Origin: Actinomycetota bacterium
GTDB taxonomy: Bacteria; Actinomycetota; Thermoleophilia; Gaiellales; Gaiellaceae
NCBI GenBank assembly: GCA_005888365.1
Contig: VAWZ01000094.1
Location: 5,871-40,976, forward strand
Length of the DNA stretch: 35,106 nt
Direction of reading: 5' to 3'
A model generated the notes under the pieces. That model ran no database searches, was not told where the DNA came from, and saw only the letters and a program-made list of their open reading frames with translations. This document shows, piece by piece, positions 22,615 through 31,820 of this stretch. The position numbers were made by a program, and so were the translations under genes. Each line of letters opens with the position of its first letter. The stretch's first letter is position 1.

Positions 22615-23807
22615 GGCCGCAGGCGTCCGAGATTGCCGCGAGCGTGAATTCCCTGGAGAACACCGATCAGGAAGAGGTTCGAGACGATCGACGTCCCCCC
22701 GACCGCGACGAAGGGGAGCGGGATCCCGGTCACCGGAGCGACTCCCATGGTCATGCCCGCGTTGATGAAGATCTGGAAGAGGAAGGCGAAGACAAGGCCG
22801 CCTGCGACCACCGCCCCGAACAGGTCACCTGCGACCGTGACCACGCGCAACCCTCGCCAGACGACGAGGAGGTAGAGCAGGAGGAGAATCGCCGAGCCGA
22901 CGAAGCCCCGCTGCTCCCCGAGCGACGCGAAGGCGAAGTCGGTCGCATGCTCCGGCAGGTAGTCGAGGCGGGTCTGGCTCGCTTCCACGACACCGCGTCC
23001 GTCGAGCCCGCCCGAGCCGACTGCGGTGATCGACTGGTTCACGTTCCAGGTCAGCCCGCCCGGGTCGCGGTCGCGGTTCAGGAAGCCCGTGAAACGGTGG
23101 GCCTGGTACGGCTTGAGCACCTGGACTCCGGAGGCCGGGAGGACCCAGAGCACGGCAAGCGCGAGGAACGTCGCCGCGACGAACAGCACGAGGAGCTGCC
23201 GCCAGCGGACTCCGACGAAGAAGAGGAGTGAGAAAAGCGCCGCGGAGTACACGAGCGCGGTCCCCAGATCGGGTTGCAGGAAGACGAGCAGAATCGGCAC
23301 CGCGCCGAGGCCGATCGCCGACATGATCGTCCTCCAGCGCGTGATCCGGCCCGCGCGCTCGACGAGGAAGGCCGCGAGCGCGAGCACGAACAGGACCTTT
23401 CCGAGCTCGGAAGGCTGGAACTGGATGACGCCGAGATTGATCCACCGCTTCGAGCCGCGGATCGTCTCGGCAGCGACGAACACGATCAGCATCAGCCCCA
23501 GGGTGGTGCAGTAGACGAGGCGCCAGTAGCGAAGTGCCAGGTCGTATGGGACGATCGTGGCGAACACAAGGGCGCCCAGCCCGAGAACCGCCGCGACCGC
23601 CTGCCGCACGACGTAGTAGTTCGGGTCTCCCGGCACGTCGAAGCGAGTGATCCCGCCGACCACCCAGAGCCCGTACCCGATCAACGCGAAAGCAGCGGCG
23701 AGGAGCACCCAGTCGAGACGGCGGAGGAAGCCGACCGAGTCGAACGCACTGGTCTCCCGACGGAGCCCAACCCGGGCGCGCTCGGCGACCTGGATCTGCA
23801 CGGCCAT
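22611..23807 (-). CDS. rodA: RodA peptidoglycan glycosyltransferase (SEDS)
   Basis: A 398-residue, ten-helix SEDS protein that polymerises lipid II during rod elongation with PBP2. Signature blocks are KRWINLGVIQFQPSELGKV, LVFLQPDLGTALVYSA, RRLDYLPEH-like sequence (TRLDYLPEHATDFAFASLGE, with the conserved acidic loop) and MGVAPVTGIPLPFVAVGGTS. ATG 23807 overlaps the mrdA stop by one base (TGATG), showing tight coupling with its partner transpeptidase. The first 25 residues are cytoplasmic and charged. It is followed by a coupled unknown gene. Confidence 0.95.
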   Translation of the reverse strand: MAVQIQVAERARVGLRRETSAFDSVGFLRRLDWVLLAAAFALIGYGLWVVGGITRFDVPGDPNYYVVRQAVAAVLGLGALVFATIVPYDLALRYWRLVYCTTLGLMLIVFVAAETIRGSKRWINLGVIQFQPSELGKVLFVLALAAFLVERAGRITRWRTIMSAIGLGAVPILLVFLQPDLGTALVYSAALFSLLFFVGVRWRQLLVLFVAATFLALAVLWVLPASGVQVLKPYQAHRFTGFLNRDRDPGGLTWNVNQSITAVGSGGLDGRGVVEASQTRLDYLPEHATDFAFASLGEQRGFVGSAILLLLYLLVVWRGLRVVTVAGDLFGAVVAGGLVFAFLFQIFINAGMTMGVAPVTGIPLPFVAVGGTSIVSNLFLIGVLQGIHARGNLGRLRP

Positions 23808-25825
23808 CAGTCGACGTTCACCCGCACGGCCTGCGGGCCAGGGACGTTGAAGAACTTCTCGAACACCTTCAGCGCCGCGGGAGCCGCGGCTGCCGAGCCG
23901 TGGCCTCCGTTCTCGATCAGGGCACAGACGACGAGCCGGGCGTTGTCGGACGGTCCCCAGCCGCACCACCACGACTGGTCCTCCGTGTGGCCCGCCGGGT
24001 AGCCGGGCAGCTGGACGATCTTCTCCGCCGTTCCCGTCTTGCCGGAGATCGGGACGCGGTAATTGCCGAACACGGCCGACGAGGTGCCGGTCGGGTCGTG
24101 GGTCGCCTTGTACAGCCCGTCCCTTACGGCCTGTAGGGCGGCGGGATCGACACCCGAGGGCTGCGGAGGCTTCGGCGCGAACCGGCGGAGGACGACGTCG
24201 GACGAGCGCTTGCCGTTCCCGGGCTGCTCGACGTCGGAGACGAGGAACGGGGTGACGACGTTCCCGCCGTTCGCGAGCATCGAGTAGAAGACGGCCATCT
24301 GGAGCGGCGTGACGAGCAGGTCGCCCTGCCCGATCGCGAGCTGGATCGAGTTGCCCGGATTCCACGCCCGGTCCCAGTCGCTCCGGAAGTGCTGCTTGCG
24401 CCAGTCCGGCGTGGGAAGGAGCCCCGAGGACTCGCCGCCGATGTCGAGGCCGCTCGTCTGCCCGAACCCGAACTTGCGGGCCCACTGCTGCAGCCGCACG
24501 CGTCCCTCCGGACCGCGCTCGTAGAAGCGATTGCCGATCTCGTCGAAGTACGTGTCGCAGGACTGCGCAAGAGCCTCCGGCAGGGTCATCGGCTTGTCGA
24601 CGTAGGGGTCCCAGTTCGTGAACTTCTGCCGGTCGAGGCCGTAGTAGGCGACGGGGGAGCACTGCAGCGGGTCGTACGCGGAGAAGACGTGCTCCTGCAT
24701 CCCCGCGAGCGCGGTCACCGGCTTGAAGGTCGAGCCGGGCGGGTACGCGCCCGCGATCGCTCGGTTGAGGCCGGGAGTGTTCGCGCGCTTGGCCGCTTCC
24801 GCGTTGAGCAGGGGCGCGAGCTTCTTGGAGTCGACCTTCCCGACGAACAACGAGGGCTTGTACGTCGGGTTCGAGGCCATCGCCAGAACTGCGCCGTCCC
24901 GCGGATCGAGCGCGACGATGGCGCCGCCGTTCGCGGCCCAGTGACTGTCGGCATGGGCGAGGTTGATCCCGTAGCGGAGCGCGAGCTCCGCCGCGCGCTG
25001 GATGCGAGTGTCGATCGTGAGCCGGAGCCCGAACCCGGCACGTGGCTCCTGCCGGGGTTGGAGCGCGCTCACCGGGCGGCCGAGGGAGTCCACGTGGAGC
25101 TGGTCGAGACCGTCGTGGCCGCGCAGGTACGTGTCGTAGGCGCCCTCGATGCCCGTCTGTCCGATCCTGTCGCCCGCGACGTAGCCGTCGCGGTGGAGGC
25201 GCTTCAGCTCGTCCGCGGAGATCTCCCCGACATACCCGAGGATCTGAGCCCCGAGCGACCCGTACTGGTAGTCACGGAGGTACGTCTCGACGATCCGAAC
25301 GCCTGGGAACTGCGCCTGATGCTCGTACAGGTACTCGATCTGCGCCTCTCTGACGGCGGTCTTGACGGTGACCGGCGAGAGGGGGTCGCTCCCGAATTCG
25401 ACAACCTGTCGGGCCAGCGCCCTCGGCGACACGTTCAAGACATGCGCGAGCCGGCGGATGAGCCGTGCCCGGCGAGCCTGGGGCACATCTCCGATCGAGA
25501 GTTGCACCGCGGTTCCCGCGACGTTCGACACCATGAGCCGTCCGTGTCTGTCGAGGATCGGGCCACGCGGAGCCTCGATCCGGACGAGCCGCAGCTGGTT
25601 GTTCTGGGCGGCGGCGAGATAGTGCGTGCCCGAGAGCACCTGCAGTGACCAGAGCCTGAAGAAGAGGACGCCGAAGACGAGCAGCGCGAAGGCGCCGAAG
25701 ATCCCGACGCGGAGCGCGAGCGGCGGCGTCAGCCGATACGGCTCGCGCACGCGCGGGTCAGGCGGCAGGAACCGTCCGGAGGGCGATCTCGGCTCGCGGT
25801 ACGGGCCGGAGCGCCGGTCAGACAA
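23807..25825 (-). CDS. mrdA: Penicillin-binding protein 2 (elongation transpeptidase)
   Basis: A 672-residue class B PBP that cross-links new peptidoglycan with RodA. A proline-rich cytoplasmic N-terminus is followed by one membrane helix (about residues 39-57, VGIFGAFALLVFGVLFFRLW). The dimerisation domain has RGPILDRHGRLMVSN. The transpeptidase motifs are PPGSTFKP (SxxK, about 365), QSCDTYF (SxN-type, about 420) and SGKTGTAEK (KTG, about 594). The start is TTG 25825, overlapping mreD by 8 nt. The order mreB-C-D-mrdA-rodA is the standard elongasome operon. Confidence 0.95.
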   Translation of the reverse strand: MSDRRSGPYREPRSPSGRFLPPDPRVREPYRLTPPLALRVGIFGAFALLVFGVLFFRLWSLQVLSGTHYLAAAQNNQLRLVRIEAPRGPILDRHGRLMVSNVAGTAVQLSIGDVPQARRARLIRRLAHVLNVSPRALARQVVEFGSDPLSPVTVKTAVREAQIEYLYEHQAQFPGVRIVETYLRDYQYGSLGAQILGYVGEISADELKRLHRDGYVAGDRIGQTGIEGAYDTYLRGHDGLDQLHVDSLGRPVSALQPRQEPRAGFGLRLTIDTRIQRAAELALRYGINLAHADSHWAANGGAIVALDPRDGAVLAMASNPTYKPSLFVGKVDSKKLAPLLNAEAAKRANTPGLNRAIAGAYPPGSTFKPVTALAGMQEHVFSAYDPLQCSPVAYYGLDRQKFTNWDPYVDKPMTLPEALAQSCDTYFDEIGNRFYERGPEGRVRLQQWARKFGFGQTSGLDIGGESSGLLPTPDWRKQHFRSDWDRAWNPGNSIQLAIGQGDLLVTPLQMAVFYSMLANGGNVVTPFLVSDVEQPGNGKRSSDVVLRRFAPKPPQPSGVDPAALQAVRDGLYKATHDPTGTSSAVFGNYRVPISGKTGTAEKIVQLPGYPAGHTEDQSWWCGWGPSDNARLVVCALIENGGHGSAAAAPAALKVFEKFFNVPGPQAVRVNVD

Positions 25826-26345
25826 CGAGCTCGACCTCGGTCGAGGGCTCGAGCACGAGACGCCCGCCGGCGAGCCGGCGCACGAGCCGGAAGACGGGAT
25901 AAGCGAGCAGGACGTTCAGAAAGACAGCGGGGATCAGGGCCGTCACGAGAGCCTGGTGCGCGACGACCGTCTCACCGAGCATGTAGTGCAGGAGGACGCC
26001 GAAGAAGCCCGCGAGCACGGTGATCACGCCGGTCGCGAGCACGGGCGCGAGAGCGCGGCCGCGGCCGGTCGTCTCGCCGTAGCGTCCGGCCCAGAAGCCC
26101 GCCAGCGTGAGCACGAGCGAGGTCACTCCGAGCGTGTCGAGCGTGACGAGATCGACCACGAGCCCGCCCGCGAAGCCGAAGACGGCGCCCGCGACGGAAC
26201 CGCGCAGGAGCCCCAGCGCGACGATCACGACGAGGAGCAGATCGGGCGCGCCGCCGAAGACGAAGGTCGAGGAGACGACTCCGGCCTGGAGCAACGCAAC
26301 GACGAAGACGAGCGCGCTCGCGCGAAGTGCAGTCGTCACGGTCAT
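25818..26345 (-). CDS. mreD: Rod shape-determining protein MreD
   Basis: A 175-residue membrane protein with five or six helices (ALVFVVALLQAGVVSSTFVF, LLLVVIVALGLLRGSVAGAV, VVDLVTLDTLGVTSLVLTLA, VITVLAGFFGVLLHYMLGE). The GxxxGlxxDl pattern (FGFAGGLVVDLVTL) is typical of MreD. ATG 26345 overlaps the mreC stop as ATGA. It links MreC and the PBP2/RodA complex in the elongation machine. Confidence 0.92.
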   Translation of the reverse strand: MTVTTALRASALVFVVALLQAGVVSSTFVFGGAPDLLLVVIVALGLLRGSVAGAVFGFAGGLVVDLVTLDTLGVTSLVLTLAGFWAGRYGETTGRGRALAPVLATGVITVLAGFFGVLLHYMLGETVVAHQALVTALIPAVFLNVLLAYPVFRLVRRLAGGRLVLEPSTEVELVV

Positions 26346-27289
26346 TGGCTCGGGTTTCGGCTCTTCGGGACGAGCACGAGCACTGCGTCGAGGGCGCCGA
26401 AGTCGACGTACGGATCGATCTGCACCTGCTGGAAGAAGTCGGTGTCCGACTGGCCGACGCTCGTCACCTCGCCGATGGGTATCCCCTTCGGGTAGACGGA
26501 GGTGAGGCCGTTCGTGCGCCAGCCGGCGGTGACGATGCTGTCCCCCTCCTTGATGACGTCCTCCTTGCGGACTCGGTCGAGGACGAGCGTCTCACGCGTC
26601 CCTCGTGCGTGCCGCACGATGCCCGTCGCCCGTGTGCGGACGTCGATCGCAGAGGCGGCGGCTTCCTGGTCCGTGAGCAGCTGGATGCGCGCCGACCCCG
26701 AAGTCACACGCGTGACGAGTCCGACGAGATTGCCGTCGGAGCTGACGACAGGGTCGTCTACTCGGATCCCGCGATCCGATCCGACGTCGACGACGATCGC
26801 CTGCGTGAACGCGCCGGCCGGCCGGTCGATGACGGCCGCGGAGACGCCGTTGTAGTCGTGCGGAAAGCTCGCGCTCCCGACGTAGTGGAGCTGCTTGCGA
26901 AGAAAGCGGTTCTCCTGGAGCGCGAACTGTCTCTGGATCGCCTCCTGGCGCAGACTCGAGTTCTCTTTCCGGAGGCGCGCCGCTTCGGAGCGGGCGTGGA
27001 AGAGGCTCTCCGTCCAGTTGTAGGCGTCCCTGAACGGCTGCGCGATCCGATCGACGCCGACGGCGAACGGGCGCAGCACGGTTGCGCCCGCAGACTGGAC
27101 CCCGCTCATCGAGCCGCCTGCTTCCGACCGGAACGAAAAGGTGATGAGGACGAGCGCGAGCAGGACGAGCGAGCCCACAACCAGGCGACGCCGGAGCGGG
27201 CCGGAGCTGCGCTGGGAGAGCGACGTCGCAGGGAGGCGCCGGACGTTCACGCCCAGCGCGGCCGGACGCGCGCTGCGTTGGCGCGGCAT
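26342..27289 (-). CDS. mreC: Rod shape-determining protein MreC
   Basis: A 315-residue protein with a basic cytoplasmic N-terminus, one membrane helix (residues about 35-53, RLVVGSLVLLALVLITFSF), a coiled coil at about 90-120 (FHARSEAARLRKENSSLRQE), and the MreC beta domain (AVIDRPAGAFTQAIVVDVGS, GNLVGLVTRVTSGSARIQLL, DSIVTAGW). It scaffolds MreD, PBP2 and RodA in the periplasmic space. ATG 27289 has no Shine-Dalgarno, but a TAGCAT box lies 6 nt upstream, so an internal leaderless transcript is possible. The 146-nt gap to mreB holds a double-hairpin repeat. Confidence 0.93.
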   Translation of the reverse strand: MPRQRSARPAALGVNVRRLPATSLSQRSSGPLRRRLVVGSLVLLALVLITFSFRSEAGGSMSGVQSAGATVLRPFAVGVDRIAQPFRDAYNWTESLFHARSEAARLRKENSSLRQEAIQRQFALQENRFLRKQLHYVGSASFPHDYNGVSAAVIDRPAGAFTQAIVVDVGSDRGIRVDDPVVSSDGNLVGLVTRVTSGSARIQLLTDQEAAASAIDVRTRATGIVRHARGTRETLVLDRVRKEDVIKEGDSIVTAGWRTNGLTSVYPKGIPIGEVTSVGQSDTDFFQQVQIDPYVDFGALDAVLVLVPKSRNPSQ

Positions 27290-27328
27290 AGCGGGATGCT
27301 AGCTGGGCACTGCGCTGGACTTCCAAAG

Positions 27329-27405
27329 TGCGCAAGATCGGAATCCGCTAGCGCAGACTCCGATCGCGCGAAGATCCCTAAAGCGCGGCCGCAGAGCGGC
27401 CGCGG
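27329..27405. repeat. 77-bp double-hairpin repeat, copy A (mreB-mreC gap)
   Basis: It aligns without gaps to 32863-32939, with 64 of 77 bases identical by my count. It contains an imperfect stem around GATCGGAATC / GACTCCGATC and a second stem, CGCGGCCGC / GCGGCCGCG with loop AGA. Many differences are compensatory within the first stem, which suggests selection or an origin as a hairpin-forming element. Confidence 0.8.
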
Positions 27406-27435
27406 TGCTTACGATTTCACATACGCGTCCGGCAG

Positions 27436-28506
<1,071 letters not shown>

Positions 28507-29079
28507 CTAGCTGCGCGTTTGCAGCAACTTCGGCGCGTGCTCCTCGAGCAGGGAGACGAGCAACGCGGCCGGGAGCCCGACGACGTTCAGGTAGTCGCCT
28601 TCGATCCGCTCCACGAGCCGTGCCCCGAGCCCCTGGATCGCGTATGCGCCCGCGCGGCCCTCCCACTCCCCGCTCTCGACGTACGTCTCCAGCCCCTCGC
28701 GCGAGAGACGGCGGAACGTGACCTTCGTCGACTCGATCTCGCTCGCCGCGAACCCGGGTCCCAGCAGGCAGAGCCCGGAGACGACCGTATGGGTCTCCCC
28801 GGAGAGCGCGACCAGCATTTGCGCGGCGTCGCCGCGATCCGCCGGCTTGCCGTAGACCCGCCCGTCGAGGACAACGGCGGTGTCGACGCCGAGGGTGAGC
28901 CGGTCGGCGCGCTCGGCCGAGCGTGCCTTGCCTTCCGCATGCCGCCGGACGAGCTCGGAGGGCTCGATTCCCTGAGCGTCGTCCTCGACGTACTCCGGGG
29001 CGACGACCTCGAAAGGGATGCGCAGCTGCTCGAGAATCGTGCGCCGTTGAGGCGACGTCGAGGCGAGAACGAGGCTCAA
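28507..29079 (-). CDS. maf: Maf/YhdE-family nucleoside triphosphate pyrophosphatase
   Basis: A 190-residue house-cleaning pyrophosphatase that hydrolyses non-canonical or pyrimidine dNTPs. It has the N-terminal SLVLASTSPQRRTILEQL (S-x-S-P-R-R motif), the EYVEDD loop, LTLGVDTAVVLDGRVYGKP, SGETHTVVSGLCL and a YAIQGLGARLVERIEGDYLN block near the C-terminus. The start is TTG 29079, overlapping the previous stop as TTGA. Its place just upstream of mreBCD is common in bacteria and underlies the old 'multicopy-associated filamentation' name. Confidence 0.93.
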   Translation of the reverse strand: MSLVLASTSPQRRTILEQLRIPFEVVAPEYVEDDAQGIEPSELVRRHAEGKARSAERADRLTLGVDTAVVLDGRVYGKPADRGDAAQMLVALSGETHTVVSGLCLLGPGFAASEIESTKVTFRRLSREGLETYVESGEWEGRAGAYAIQGLGARLVERIEGDYLNVVGLPAALLVSLLEEHAPKLLQTRS

Positions 29080-29999
29080 GCTCGCGCCTCACCGCGGAAG
29101 TGACGTTCGAGCTGCGACCGGTACGCGAGTCCCAGGTCACCGCCGATTTCCGCGAGCCACTCGCTGAAGCGATCCCGCGCCAGCGGCGTCTCGTCGGATG
29201 CGAGGAGGCCGGCGAGCGTCGCGTCGAGCTCGTCGCGAGTAGCGATGACGTCGTGCAGGGCAAGGCCCGCGAACGCGCCGACCGTGTGTGCGACCACCAC
29301 GGGCGCGGTCTGGACCACGGCGCGTCCGCGGACGTGGCTCTTGATCAAGTTGACGAAGTCGAGGAAAGCCCAGCGCTCCGGCCCGGCCGCGTCCAGCGTG
29401 ACGTCCTCGTCACGCGATCCGGCTTGCACGCAGATCCTCGCCGTATCCCAGACCGAGACGGGCTGTACCTCGTAGCGGCCGTCTCCGGGCACGAGGAAGA
29501 GCGGAAGATGCCGGAGCGCCCAGGCGATGTTGTTGACGAGGATGTCCTCCGGCCCGTAGACGAGCGTCGGGCGCACGACCGCATGCGATAGCCCGGACGC
29601 CCGAAGCGCCTCCTCGGTTGCCGCCTTGCCGCGAAAGTAGGGAAAGGGCGAGGTCTCGTCCGCATGGGCGACGCTGACGTGCACGACTCGGCGGACGCCT
29701 GCCGACTTTGCGGCGCGGAAGAGCGAGATCGTGTTCTCGACGGCACGGTCGAACGTCGTTTCATTGCGTTCGAACCGCACCCAATAGGTGTTGTAGAGCG
29801 TGTCGACACCGGTCAGACGTTCGGTCAGCGATGCGTCGAAGACGAACGGGACCGCCTCGACCCGATCCGCGAGCGGATGTGCTGGATCAGGCGGGCGACG
29901 GGTGAGCGCCCGGACTCCACGGCCGCGCGCGAGGAGCTCCTCGGCGATGTAGCGGCCGGTGAAGGAGAACGCTCCGGTGACAGCGTCGAGTTCCGCCAC
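29076..29999 (-). CDS. Atypical SDR / NAD(P)-binding epimerase-like protein (NDUFA9-type)
   Basis: A 307-residue Rossmann-fold protein of the extended or atypical SDR group. The dinucleotide loop reads VTGAFSFTGRYIAEEL, with a variant Ser-Phe instead of the usual Thr-Gly. A YFRGK motif (Tyr121, Lys125) keeps the YxxxK spacing. RRVVHVSVAHADETSPFPYF and SHAVVRPTLVYGPEDIL match the complex-I-subunit-like NAD(P)H-binding family. Substrate unknown. The start is GTG 29999, 3 nt after the methyltransferase stop. It overlaps maf by 4 nt, so it belongs to the same transcript. Confidence 0.8.
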   Translation of the reverse strand: MAELDAVTGAFSFTGRYIAEELLARGRGVRALTRRPPDPAHPLADRVEAVPFVFDASLTERLTGVDTLYNTYWVRFERNETTFDRAVENTISLFRAAKSAGVRRVVHVSVAHADETSPFPYFRGKAATEEALRASGLSHAVVRPTLVYGPEDILVNNIAWALRHLPLFLVPGDGRYEVQPVSVWDTARICVQAGSRDEDVTLDAAGPERWAFLDFVNLIKSHVRGRAVVQTAPVVVAHTVGAFAGLALHDVIATRDELDATLAGLLASDETPLARDRFSEWLAEIGGDLGLAYRSQLERHFRGEARA

Positions 30000-30002
30000 T
30001 AC

Positions 30003-30761
30003 TCAGCTCCGCTTGCGCGCGACCCAGATCTCTTCGGACGGCCACTTCCGGCTCCACTCGGGATCGAAGTCGGTGTAGTACTCGTGTCGCTGCGCGCGCT
30101 CGGGCGCCTGCAGCTCGACGAGCCGCTCGATCTCGAACCCTGCGCCGCGCAGCACGTCGATCCAGCCGCCGTATGTGAGCTGGAACTCGACCCCACCGTC
30201 AGGCGTCCACTCGAGGCGGTGCAGCCCGAAATAGGGGCGCTGGAGCTCGGTGGTCGCGTCTCCGACGTCGGGGAGGCAGAGCGTCGCGAGAGGCGTCCCG
30301 TGGAGGAAGACGAGTCGCCCGCCCGGTCGCAGCAGGCGCGCAGCCTCCGGGACCCAGCGATACGGATCGGCCCAGATCGAGGCGCCGTATTCGGAATGGA
30401 CGAGATCGAACGACGAGTCGGGCAAGGGCACGTTCTCGGCGAAGGCCTCGACGAGCGGAAACTCGAGCCCGAACTCCGCCTGCATGCGGCGAGCTGTAGC
30501 GAGCTGGGCCGGGGTCGGGTCGACGCCCACCGGCCGCGCGCCGCGCCTGGCGAGCCAGGCCGAGAAGTACGCCGTCCCGCAGCCGAGCTCCACGACGTCG
30601 AGCCCGTCGACGCTCCCGAGCACGTCGATCTCCGACTCGGAGATCCCGAAAGGCCCCCAGCTGATCTCGTCCGCCGCCCACGCGCCTTGCGCGTGCTCGT
30701 CCGTGTACTCGGCGTTGACCCTGGTCCAGAGCGCGACGTTCTTGTCAGACGAGCTCGTCAT
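30003..30761 (-). CDS. Class I SAM-dependent methyltransferase
   Basis: A 252-residue methyltransferase of the Methyltransf_11/25 type. The SAM loop is VVELGCGTAYFSAWLA (about residues 56-71), the acidic end of strand 2 is GVDPTPAQL, and PLPDSSFDLVHSEYGASIW, then LLRPGGRLVFLHGT, complete the core. Substrate unknown. ATG 30761 overlaps the end of ndk by 17 nt in another frame. No Shine-Dalgarno is seen, so translation may depend on coupling with ndk. It lies in the ndk-maf run. Confidence 0.82.
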   Translation of the reverse strand: MTSSSDKNVALWTRVNAEYTDEHAQGAWAADEISWGPFGISESEIDVLGSVDGLDVVELGCGTAYFSAWLARRGARPVGVDPTPAQLATARRMQAEFGLEFPLVEAFAENVPLPDSSFDLVHSEYGASIWADPYRWVPEAARLLRPGGRLVFLHGTPLATLCLPDVGDATTELQRPYFGLHRLEWTPDGGVEFQLTYGGWIDVLRGAGFEIERLVELQAPERAQRHEYYTDFDPEWSRKWPSEEIWVARKRS

Positions 30762-31164
30762 CGGGAAACCAGAGCGCGATCTCGGAGGCAGCAGTCTCGG
30801 GCGAGTCCGACCCGTGCACGAGGTTGTCCGGCATGGAGAGCGCGAGGTCGCCGCGGATCGAGCCCGGGGCCGCGTCTGCGGGATTCGTCGCCCCGATCGT
30901 CGCCCGGCAGGTCGCGATCGCGCCTTCCCCCTCGAGGACGAGCGCGAGCGTCGAGCCGGATGAAATGAACTCGACGAGCTCGCCAAAGAACGGCTTCTCG
31001 CGATGCACCTCGTAGTGCAGCTCGGCGAGCTCGCGCTCGACGCGGACGAGCCTCGCCGCCTTGACCTCGAGCCCACGGGTCTCGAACCGGCGCAGGATCT
31101 CTCCGGCCAACCCTCTCCGCATCGCGTCCGGCTTGACGAGGATGAGCGTGCGCTCGACTGCCAT
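30745..31164 (-). CDS. ndk: Nucleoside diphosphate kinase
   Basis: A 139-residue enzyme that equilibrates NTP pools. The N-terminus ERTLILVKPDAMRRGL is typical, with GPM-like ALVLEGEGAI and GATNPADAAPGSIRGD. The phospho-acceptor His117 is in MPDNLVHGSDS. A TAGACT box ends 10 nt upstream of ATG 31164, with no Shine-Dalgarno, suggesting a near-leaderless start. It is close to valS and folC, as in many Actinobacteria. Confidence 0.96.
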   Translation of the reverse strand: MAVERTLILVKPDAMRRGLAGEILRRFETRGLEVKAARLVRVERELAELHYEVHREKPFFGELVEFISSGSTLALVLEGEGAIATCRATIGATNPADAAPGSIRGDLALSMPDNLVHGSDSPETAASEIALWFPDDELV

Positions 31165-31188
31165 GCGGCCGTCGAGTCTAGACGCTCG

Positions 31189-31704
31189 CTAGTCGCCGGC
31201 CTTCGTTCGAGGCGCCCGTTCGCGCTCGCGGGTCGTGAGGTCCTCGAGCAGCGGGAGAGCGGGTGTCACCGGCGTCGCGCAGTGCGGGCAGACCTGCCAG
31301 AGCGACTCGAGCGGCTGCCCACACGAGACGCACGCCTGCTTGAGCCGCGTGGTGCATACCGGGCAGACGAGGTACGTCGGCTCGACGCGCGCCCGGCAGA
31401 CGGGGCAGCGCTGGTCGAGTTGGGCGATGCGTTCCTCCATCGCCTTGATCTCGAGCTCGCGCTCGCGCGCGTCCTGCAGATACTCGGGAGGCCGGAAGAA
31501 CATGTAGATGACCGGACCGAGGAACGGCGGCACGAGGCCGACCAGCGTCGCAACGCCGATGAGCCAGGGATCTGCGATCCGCCGTCGTGCGTCCTTGAAC
31601 GTCCAGTACGCGGTCGCGAGCCAGAGGAGCACGAGCACGACGAGCGCGGTGTTCTTCGTGAGCGACCAGCCCTGTGATCCGGAGATGGCGAGCAGAGCGA
31701 ACAT
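31189..31704 (-). CDS. Membrane protein with double zinc ribbon
   Basis: A 171-residue protein with two membrane helices (about residues 19-36 and 48-70, the second LIGVATLVGLVPPFLGPVIY). A short coiled segment (LEIKAMEERIAQLDQ) leads to four CxxC knuckles: Cys100/103, 114/117, 125/128 and 139/142. These should form two zinc ribbons on the cytoplasmic side. The C-terminus is charged. Double zinc ribbons of this kind occur in many uncharacterised membrane proteins; the function is unknown. It begins 2 nt after the 37-aa gene and precedes ndk by 24 nt. Confidence 0.78.
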   Translation of the reverse strand: MFALLAISGSQGWSLTKNTALVVLVLLWLATAYWTFKDARRRIADPWLIGVATLVGLVPPFLGPVIYMFFRPPEYLQDARERELEIKAMEERIAQLDQRCPVCRARVEPTYLVCPVCTTRLKQACVSCGQPLESLWQVCPHCATPVTPALPLLEDLTTRERERAPRTKAGD

Positions 31705-31706
31705 CG

Positions 31707-31820
31707 TCAGAGCAGAAGCTTGCCGACCAAATAGCCGAGTGCAAAGAATGTGCCGACGAGCGCGGCGACGAAGGCTAGCGCGAACGTCACCACTCCCAGG
31801 CGCTCGCCTACCCTCGACAC
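31707..31820 (-). CDS. 37-aa single-span membrane peptide
   Basis: Starts at GTG 31820, reads VSRVGERLGVVTFALAFVA, and continues with a hydrophobic span through GTFFALGYLVGKLLL to a stop at 31707. One membrane helix covers most of it. AAGGAGGA lies 6-7 nt upstream, inside the end of folC, a strong Shine-Dalgarno. It overlaps folC by 13 nt and ends 2 nt before the zinc-ribbon gene, filling the gap exactly. No family recognised. It is too short for most gene callers. Confidence 0.65.
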   Translation of the reverse strand: MSRVGERLGVVTFALAFVAALVGTFFALGYLVGKLLL

